Below are positions 42,935 through 51,900 of a stretch of 64,000 nt of DNA, piece by piece. The translations under genes and the position numbers were made by a program. The notes below the pieces were generated by a model. That model ran no database searches. It saw only the letters and a program-made list of their open reading frames with translations, and was not told the DNA's origin. Location of the stretch: NCBI RefSeq assembly GCF_016862395.1, contig NZ_BOMW01000019.1:62001-126000 (forward strand), written 5' to 3'. Numbering within the stretch: the stretch's first letter is position 1; every line of letters begins with the position of its first letter. Source of the stretch: Actinoplanes siamensis. Lineage in GTDB: Bacteria; Actinomycetota; Actinomycetes; Mycobacteriales; Micromonosporaceae.

Positions 42935-45900
42935 GTGAGTGACGATCATGAGTTCATCACGACCATGCTGGACTACTTCTCGGAGTTCGAGGAGTGGCTT
43001 CCGGACTGGATCGACTGGCTCTCGCACATCGTCCTGGGCGAGATCCCGCTGGCCCGGGCGAACGACGTCTACGACCTCGCGGACCAGTGGGAACGGCTCG
43101 CCGACGAGCTGAACACCGCGTACCAGGACGTGCTGCGGGCGGCCGACCCGATCCTGGACAACTGGTCCGGCGACGCGGCGGCCGCCGCCTTCGTCGAGCA
43201 GTGGTACAGCTACCTCGAGGGGCTGCGCCAGTCCGCTGACGGCGCCGCCCAGATGCGCATGGGTGTGCAGGGTTTCGGCCTCGAGGTCGAGCTGATGAAA
43301 TATCTGGTCGCGATCAACCTGCTGATGCTCGCGGTCTCGATCTACATGCTGGTGGTCGCCGCGATCCCGTCCGGCGGCGCATCGCTCGGCGCCGCGCCGG
43401 GCCTGTTCACCGGCTTCCGGCTGGCGCTCGGCAAGCTCGCCGAGAACACCGTCGGCAAGATCGCCCAGATCGTCGTCCGGGTCGCGATCAAGCCGCTGAC
43501 CAACCTGTTCGTCGAACTGCCGGCCACCGCCGCGACCCGGGCCCTGGCCGCCGGCGCGCGGCTGGCCGTCCCGGTGGTCACCCGGATCTCGCTCGGCGAG
43601 GCGATCCCGGCCGCCGTGGTGAAGAACATCGTGACGACCGGCGCCCGGGACATCGCCCGGCGGTTCGGGCAGACCCTGGCCGGCCGGGCGGCCACCAACG
43701 TCGCCGCGCGGGGCGTCTCCAAGGCGGTCGCCAACCGGCTGGCCGCGCAGGCCCTGCGCGGCATGGCCGGCCGGCAGATCCGCGGCCGGCTGGCCGGCCA
43801 GACCACCCGAGCCGTGCAGAAGCAGCTGGCCAAGGAGATCCAGCAGCAGCTGATGAAGAACTGGGCCGGCAGGAAGCTCGGCGCCGAGGCCGCCGAGTCC
43901 GCGCTGACCGGGCTTGCCGTCCAGGAGGCCGCCCACGCCGGGCTGGGCAGGGAGTTCGTCCACTACGTCGGCAGCCGGGTCGCCTTCGGCGCCGGCTTCA
44001 TGGGCGGCGGCGACCTGGGCGCCCAGCTGCTGCAGATGGCCGAGGGCAACCGGGAGAGCCTGGACTGGGCGCATGTCCGCAACAGCGCGATGCAGGGCGG
44101 CGTCTTCGGCGCCGGCATGTTCGGCGGCCCGGTCGGCCACACCGTCGGCGGCGCGCTGGCCGGCGGCGGCATGGGCATCGTCGGCCAGCTCCAGCAGGGC
44201 GTCGGCATCAGCGGCGTCAACTGGACCGAGGTCGGCCACCAGACGGTGCTCGGCGCCTCGGCCGGCGTGATCTTCGGCGGCCAGACCCACCTGGAGATGA
44301 GCCACCTGGGCGGCGGCAGCCTCCGGATCGGCGACAACCTGCACCTGCTGTCCGGCGAGGACGGCGGCTTCGCCGCGATCTCCAGCGGCACGTATCGCGG
44401 CACCGCGGAACATCTGGTGCTCACCGACAACGGGTACGTCGCCTGGCAGGGCGCCGACCCGAGCGGCGAGGCGGGCGGCCTGCGGGTGGTGCCCACCGAG
44501 GTCTCCGCACGGCCCGAGGTGGCCGAGCACATCGCGGCGAACTGGGGTGACGCGCCCGCCTCGGTGGTGACCGGATCCGCCGCCCCGCCGGCCGGCGCCA
44601 CGCCGGTCGCTGCCCGTCCGGAGGCGCCGGCGGCCCGCGCCGAGGCGTCCGCTCCGGCCCGTGCCGACAGCGGCGGCGCCGGGCCGCGGCAGCCCGGTGG
44701 GGACGGTGGCGGCGAAGGCACGCCGGTCCGGGCCGCTGCCGACCCCGGCCGCGCGGGGGGAGACGTCTCCACCCTTGGGGGTACGGACGGAGCCCGCCCC
44801 GCCGCCGAGCCCGGGGCCGGGGAGCACGCGCCCGCGGACGGCGGCGGCTCACCGCCGGACAGCTCCAACCCAGGTCGTGACCGCACGCCCGCGGACGGCG
44901 GCGGCTCACCGCCGGACAGCGCCACCGCAGGCCGTGATCGCACGCCCGCTGACGGTGACGATGCGGCCGCGCCTGGTCGCGGCACGTCCGACCGCGCCGC
45001 GGTTGATCACCGTGCTCCCGAGCGCTCCACCGGGGACCGGCTGGCGACCGACAGTCCTGCTACCGATCGTGCGGTGGCGGAGCGGAGCGTCGAGGATCGG
45101 CCCGCAACGGATCGCACGGCCGATCACGGGCGCGGGGAGCATCGGCGGGACGACGCTCCCGCGCCAGTGGCCCGGGCCGGCGAAGCACCGGCGCGCGACG
45201 ATGTGGACAGTCCGGTCCCGCGCGGCGATGCGGCGGCCGGCGGGCGGGGCGCTGAGCCGGCGCACCGGGCCGACGGCGACTCGCCGGGCGCCGGGCATCG
45301 TGATGGCGGAGCGGCCGCGAGAGAGGGCGGCGACGAGGGCCCGCCGCCCGACGGGCCGCCGCACGATCCGACGGCGGCACGTCCGGACGACGCGGACCAC
45401 TCCATGCGGGACGCCGGCGCCGAGGTGGGCGAAGCCGCCACGCCGGAGACCATCCGGCAGGGCACGGTACGGATGGAGCTGCATCCTGAGTTCCCGCGGG
45501 TCGTCGAGTACCTCGAACAGCACGGCTTCCGGCTGGTCGAGGACCCGCAGGGCGCCCGCGCGGTCCAGCGCGACGTCTACGACGTGACGGGACGGAACCT
45601 TCTTCGCACCGAGCGAGAGGTCCGGCACCTCGACGGCATGCGCTTCCTCGATCTGGAACACGAGGTGGACCATGTCCGCCAGCTCGTGGACCGGTTCGAG
45701 GGCAAGGTGGCCACCGAGGCGGTCCGCGAGCGTCCCGGTAACACCCGGAAGCTGATCGAGAACGCGCAGGGGATTCTCGGCAAGCTGGACAACAAGGTCG
45801 TCGAATATCACGTTCGTCTGCAGGAGTACATCCGGCTCTCCGAACGCGGAGTGGACGCGGAAATCCTGGCCGCGCACGCCGGGGGCGTCGAGACGGCTCG

Positions 45901-48900
45901 AAGCGAGTATCAGGCCGCGGTGTCAGGGCGTGGCAACCAGAGGCGCGCCGATTGGGCGCGGCAGCACTTCGCGGACATTCCGGAACTCCGGCGGCGGTAT
46001 GAGGGGCTGCGGATCGCCCAGGGTGCGGACCCGGCCGCGGCACGGGCATACCCCGAGCTGCGAGACGGGCGGCCGATGTCCAAGGAGCCGATCGGCGATC
46101 GCGGTGCCTCGGACGGTGGTCAGGGCGTTCCGGGCCGGGGAGAGCCGGCCAGCGGGGAGGTGCGCCGGGTAGCGGAGTTCCGGCTGGTCGCGGTGGACGG
46201 GGCGGCTCCGGGGCGGGCGGTGGCCCGGCCCGAGGACGTCGAGCTGGTGGCGGACCAGGAGATCGGGCGGCTGATCGAGGGGCGTGAGCCCGGGGCGCCG
46301 GACCAGCCGCATCGGGCCGGGTTCGATCCCGGGTCGGGGACGATCCGGGTGCGGTACGGCGACGGCGTCGAGGTGGACGTCACGGTTCAGGTCAACGAGT
46401 CGCTGCCGCCGGGTGGAGCGCTGGTGCGGCGGCCGGCCCTGGCGGAACTCGGCGACGGGACCTGGCGGCAGGTGGAGCCGGCGGTGATCGGGCTGTCGCC
46501 GCACGTGCCGGGTGAGCCGGGGGCGCGGGCCGCGTACGTACGGGAGAATTTGGGGAATGCCTGGCGCACGCTGCACGGTGAGGTGGGGGATCAGCTCCGG
46601 CCGGCGGCCCGCGAAGCGGGGCCGGGAACGCACCACCCGGCACCGCCGCGGGACGGCGCGCCCGCCGGAGACCGCGAGCCGGCCGGCGACCCGGCGCGGC
46701 CGCACGACGGCGCCGCCGGAGATCGCGGACTCGCCGGGGATCGGGAGCCGGCCGGGGATCGCGGGTCTGGTGAAGAGGGTCCGCCGGCCGGGGAGCGTGG
46801 CGGGTTCGACGGGGCGCCGTGGGGAGACCGGGTTCCGCCGGACGACGCGCTGCGGGTGCTGGAGGAGCCCGGGCGGGGCGAGATTCCGCTGCGGGACCAC
46901 GACGCGGTGCCCCGGCATGCCGCCGAGCCGGCCGAGCCGCCGCTGCCGCCGCGGTTGAGCTCCGCGGAGATCCAGGCGATCCTGAGCGGGTCGCACCTGC
47001 CGGAGCAACTGCCGCGGTGGGCGGCCGAGCACCTGGCGGATCCGGGGGAGCACGGGGCGGCGCGGCCCAAACCGGCGGACGAGGTCGCGGAACGTCTGCG
47101 CGTGCTCGGGGACGACGCGGTGCGGCGGGTGACCCCGCACGGGTGGGCGGAGCGGCCCGCGGCCCGGTTCCCGGAGCTGGAAGTGCTCGAACCGCGGCGG
47201 CCGGAGCTCCAGGGGCCGGGGCCGGGGCCGCGGCGGCCGGACGACGGGCCGGGGCCGCGGCGGCCGGAGTTCGAGGGGCCGCGCGAGGAGAACATTCAGC
47301 GTGCATCCGATAATTCGGATTCGCCGATTGTGGAGCCGCCGGTGTCCGAGCGGGATGCCCCAGCTCCGCACGAGCACGACGACGGGCTGCCGGCGCACGA
47401 TCCGGCCGATCCGAGCCGGCCGTGGGCGCCGGGGGAGACGCCGCCGATCGACGAGCTGATCCCGCGGACCGACGCCGAGGCGGCGGCGCGCAGGGACGCC
47501 ATCGCGGCGGCCGTGCAGGCCAGGCTGGACGGGCACGAGTTCGCCGGCCTGCGGGTGCGGGTGAAGTTCGAGGGCGTGTACGCGGGCCCCGACTACCTCA
47601 CCGTGCACCTGGAGATCCGGTCGGCCGACGGGCAGCGCGGGCTCGGCGACATCATCCGGGCCTTCGACCGGGCGCCGGACGGCACGCTCGGGGTCAAGCA
47701 CTCGCACCTGGCGCTGCACGAGGAGGCGCAGGGGCAGGGCTTCGCCCGCGAGTTCAACCGGCACCTGGACGGCTGGTACCGGGAGTCCGGCGTCTCCCAC
47801 GTCGAGGTGCGCACCGCCTGGGTCGGCGGGTACACCTGGGCCAAGGCCGGCTTCGAATGGCAGGCGCTCGGCGGCCACGACGTCTTCCGCGGCCTGGGGC
47901 GGGAGGTCGCCGAGCTCGACCGGCACCTGTCCGGGTTGGACCGGTACGGGCCCGACGACCTGCGGCCGCTCTACGAGAAGTTCGGCGGGTCGACCCCGGA
48001 CGAGCTGGCCCGGCACATGCGCGAGCAGGGCCAGCAGGCCAGGGCGCTGATCAACCGGGCCGAGCGGGTGCAGAACGGGGCGCTGCCCGGGCACGAGTAC
48101 CCGACGCCGCAGGAGGTGGCGCGGCTCGGGTACCGCGAGCCGCTGCACGCTCGGGCCACCGGGCCGGAGCGCGCCGCCCAGCACTGGCTGGGCAAGGACG
48201 CGATGATCGACACCAAGTGGACCGGCCGCCGCTACCTGGACGGGCCGGCGCCCGAGGAGTGGCTCGGGTACCACCCGGCGCTGCGCGCGGAGCCGGGCGG
48301 CGCGGTCACGCACACCGCCGCCCCGATCCACGCCACCGGGTTCGTGCCGGCCGGGCGGGGCGCGCACCTGCCCGACGTGACAGTCGAGGAGATGCACGCG
48401 GCCACCGGGAACGTGCGGCCGCGGGACTTCGCCGGCCGCGACATCGTGGAGGTGGTCAGCGACGGCGCGATCGTCCGGGTGACCCTGGCGGACGGCGGCG
48501 CCCGGCACTTCGTGACCGAGGTCGGCCGGGGGATGGACAGCCTCGCGGAGACCACCGTGCGGGCGGGCACCGAGGCGGACCCGCACGTGGTCCGGGTCAA
48601 CCACCGGGTGGCGCCGGAGCAGCTGAGCCGCGTCTGGGTGCACGAGATCACCGAGACGTTGGCGATCAAGCACGCCGAGGAGGCCGGGCGCCCGGCGCAG
48701 GGGCTGGTGCGGCGCGCCGCGGCGGCCGTCGGGCAGGCCGTCGGGCCGGGCGACGGCACGCCGCGGCCGCCGGTGGATCCGCACGTGGCGGCCCGGATCA
48801 ACGAGCGGGTGCACCTGCAACGGCAGTTCCGGGAAACGGCCGGGGACCCGGTCGAGCGGAACCGGCTGCGCGACGAGATCGCCGGGGTGGAGCGGGACCT

Positions 48901-51900
48901 GCGGGCGCTCGGGCACCCGGTGCGCCAGCAGGCCGCGGCGCGCGACGGCGGCCCTCCGGACGGCACCGCGCCGCCACCGGCGGACAGCCGCGCGGACGGG
49001 CGGCCCGACGAGAGCGCGCCGCCGCGGATCGACGAGCGGCGGCGGACCGCGCCGTTGCGGCTGCTCGCCTTCGACGACGTGCCGGACGGGCCGATGCAGC
49101 GCGGGGTGCTGTGGGACCTGGCCGGGGCGCTCGGCGCGGGCGGGGACCACGTCGCGCTGCGGGCGCCCGGCCTGGAGGCGGGCGAGCTCGGGCCGAACGT
49201 GCGGGGCGTCCCGGCCGACCCGGTTCCCGGGGTGACCGGGCGGATCAGCCCGCTGCTGCGGCCCGACCACCTGCCCGCCGACACCGACGTGATCGTCGGC
49301 TATGGACAGACCGCCGGTGTCGCGCAGGCGCGCCGGGACGCCTACCCGGACGCCCGGGTGGTGCAGATCGTCGACAGCCTGCCCACCGAGCCCGCGCACC
49401 TGGACGTGCTGTCCCGGGCCGACCTGGTGGTCGCGGCCGGGCCGGAGCTCGCCGACGGCCTGCGGGCCGCGTTCCAGCGGCACGGCGCCGAACCGGTGCC
49501 ACCGGTGCACGAGGTGGTCCCGCCGGTCGACGGCGGCGGCCCGCCTCCGCCGGTGCGCGATCCCGGCCGGGGCGGCTACCGGGTGCTGGCCGCCGGCGAC
49601 GAGCGGGCGCAGCTCGCGGCCGCCGGGACGGTGCGGGAGCTGCGCTCGCAGGGCGTGGACGCGCGGCTCACGGTGGCCGTGCGCGACCCGGAGGGCCCGG
49701 AGACCCGCTGGCACCGGGACCGGCTGTCCGAGGTGGCGGACAGCGAGGTGACCGTCCGCCGGCTGCCCGGCGACGTGGCCGGGCGGCGCGAGCTGCTGCA
49801 CGGCGCGGACGTGGTGATCGACCCGGTGGCCCGCCCCGAGCTGGACACCCTGGTGCTGCAGGCCACCGGCGACGGCGTGCCGGTCCTGGTGCACCCCGGC
49901 AGCGGCGCCGGGCGCCTGCTGGGCGATCCGCTGCGGGTCGCCGACGATCTCGGCGCCGGTTCGGTGGTCCGGGACGGCGGCGACACCGCCGGGTGGTCCG
50001 ACCGGATTCGGCGTACGTTCCAGGAGCTGCCCGCCGAACGCGACCGCGCCCTGGCGTTGCGGGACGAGATGCGGCAGAGGTACGGCGCGGAGGCGGCCGC
50101 CCGCAGCGTGCACGACGCGATCAGCGGCCTCGGCGAAGGGGTGGCGCGGGTCGGCCACGAGCGGTTCCACGACACGCTGGACCCGCGGGAGGTGGTCCGC
50201 CGCAACGCCGCCACCGACGCCGTGGCCGGCCCGGACGCGGTGCGGGTGATGACCGTCTGCACCGAGTACGACTCCGACGCCGGCGGCGTGATCACCGCGA
50301 ACCGGGAGCTGAGCGAGAGCTTCCGGACCGCCGGCGCCGAGGTGTACGGCCGGGTCTGCCTGGTGTCGGCGGAGCGGCCGCACCTCACCCGGCTGGACAC
50401 CGAGCAGGGCATCCACGTGCGTGGCGTGCACGAGGTCTGGGGCGTGCTGGACGAGAACGGCCGGCCGGACCGCCGCGCGATGTCGATGCTGCTGGACAAC
50501 CTGCCGCCGGACGTCGACGTGATCGTCGGCAACTCCCGCTTCGGCGGCGGCGCGGCCCGGATCCTGCGCGAGCACGTCTACCCCGGCGCCAAGTACGTCC
50601 ACGTGCTGCACACCTCGCCCGAGGTGCTCGACGCGGTGCGTGGCAAGCCGGGCGAGGGACTGGACCGGGCCGCCACCGAGCGCGCGCTGATGACCGGCGC
50701 CGACCTGGTCACCGGCATCGGCCCGCTGCTCGGGCGGGAGGCCGCCCGGCTGGCCGCCGAGGCGGTGCCGGGTGACCCGCCGCCGGCGCACACCATCGTC
50801 TCGGACATGCCGCGGGACACCGGGCCGGCGCCCTCACGAATCCCGGGCGACCGGTACGAACTGCACGTGCGCGGCCGTGCCGACGACACGATCAAGGGTG
50901 TCGAGATGGCCGCCCGGATGGTGCGTGAGCTGCGTGCCGAGGGACTGGACGCGCACCTGACCGTGCGCGGCGCCCCGGCCGGCGCGGGGCCGCGGATGGC
51001 GGAGCGGCTCGGCGAGCTCGCCGGGCATCCGGTCGAGGTGCGCGAGTTCGTGCCGTCCGGCACCCCGCAGGGCCGGGCCGAGCTGCGGCGCGACCTGGTC
51101 GGCGCGGACCTGGTGCTGATGCCGTCCCTCCAGGACGGTTTCGGGCTGGTGGCCAGCGAGGCAGCGCAGGCCGGGGTGCCGGTGGTGGTCGGCGAGGGGA
51201 CCGGCGCCGGGATGTTCTTCGGCGACCCCCGGTACGTCCCGGAGGGGCTGGGCGAGGCGGCGACCGTGCGGGACGGCAACACGGTGCCGGCGCTGCGGGA
51301 CCGGGTGGACCGGGTGGCCGGGGACGCGGCGGTCCTGCCCGAGCACGTGGTGGACGGCGTGCTGCGCGACGTGGACGAGGCCCGCCTCGGCGCCTGGACC
51401 GACCACGTGCGGTCGGCGTTGCGCGGGCTCGACGAGCACTACCGGCGGGCCGCCGAGCTGCGTGACTTCCTGAGCGAGCGGTATCCGCCGGGCAACGCGG
51501 CCCGTGGGGTGCTGGACGTGCTGCGCGGGGTGGCGCCGGCGGATCCGCCCTATCTGCCGTCGGCCGTGCCCGAGACCAGGCACGGCGCGGAACCTCCGGC
51601 GGCCGCGGCGCACGGTTCCGGGACGGCGTTGGGGGAGACCCGGAGCGGCGTACCGGAAAATCGCATCTCATCGGAGGTGCCGCGCGGGCCCGAGGTGGGT
51701 CAGGAGGCCGCCGGGGGGCACTCGGGGCCGCCGGAAAGCGAGCCCGCCGGACCGGACCGGGAACCGGGCGGGCGCGGCGGTGCGGCGGATCGGGAGCCGC
51801 GTCTCGGCGATCTGCTGCCGCACCCCGGCCGGGAGCCCGGACCCGGGCCGGACGCCGTCCGCGAGCACCTCACCGGGCAACTGGACGGGCGCCGCGCCGG

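Noticed and set aside
48640-48661. HEITE in the effector (VWVHEITETLA) as a second zincin site
   Set aside because: The motif lacks the second His of HExxH and lies in a linker-type domain; it is not counted as catalytic without structural support.
45923-50791. Minus-strand open frame of about 1600 codons opposite the giant effector
   Set aside because: Composition (Arg/Pro/Val/His) is typical of the antisense of GC-rich genes; no domain or start signal, and the plus-strand frame is a single long protein with clear domains.
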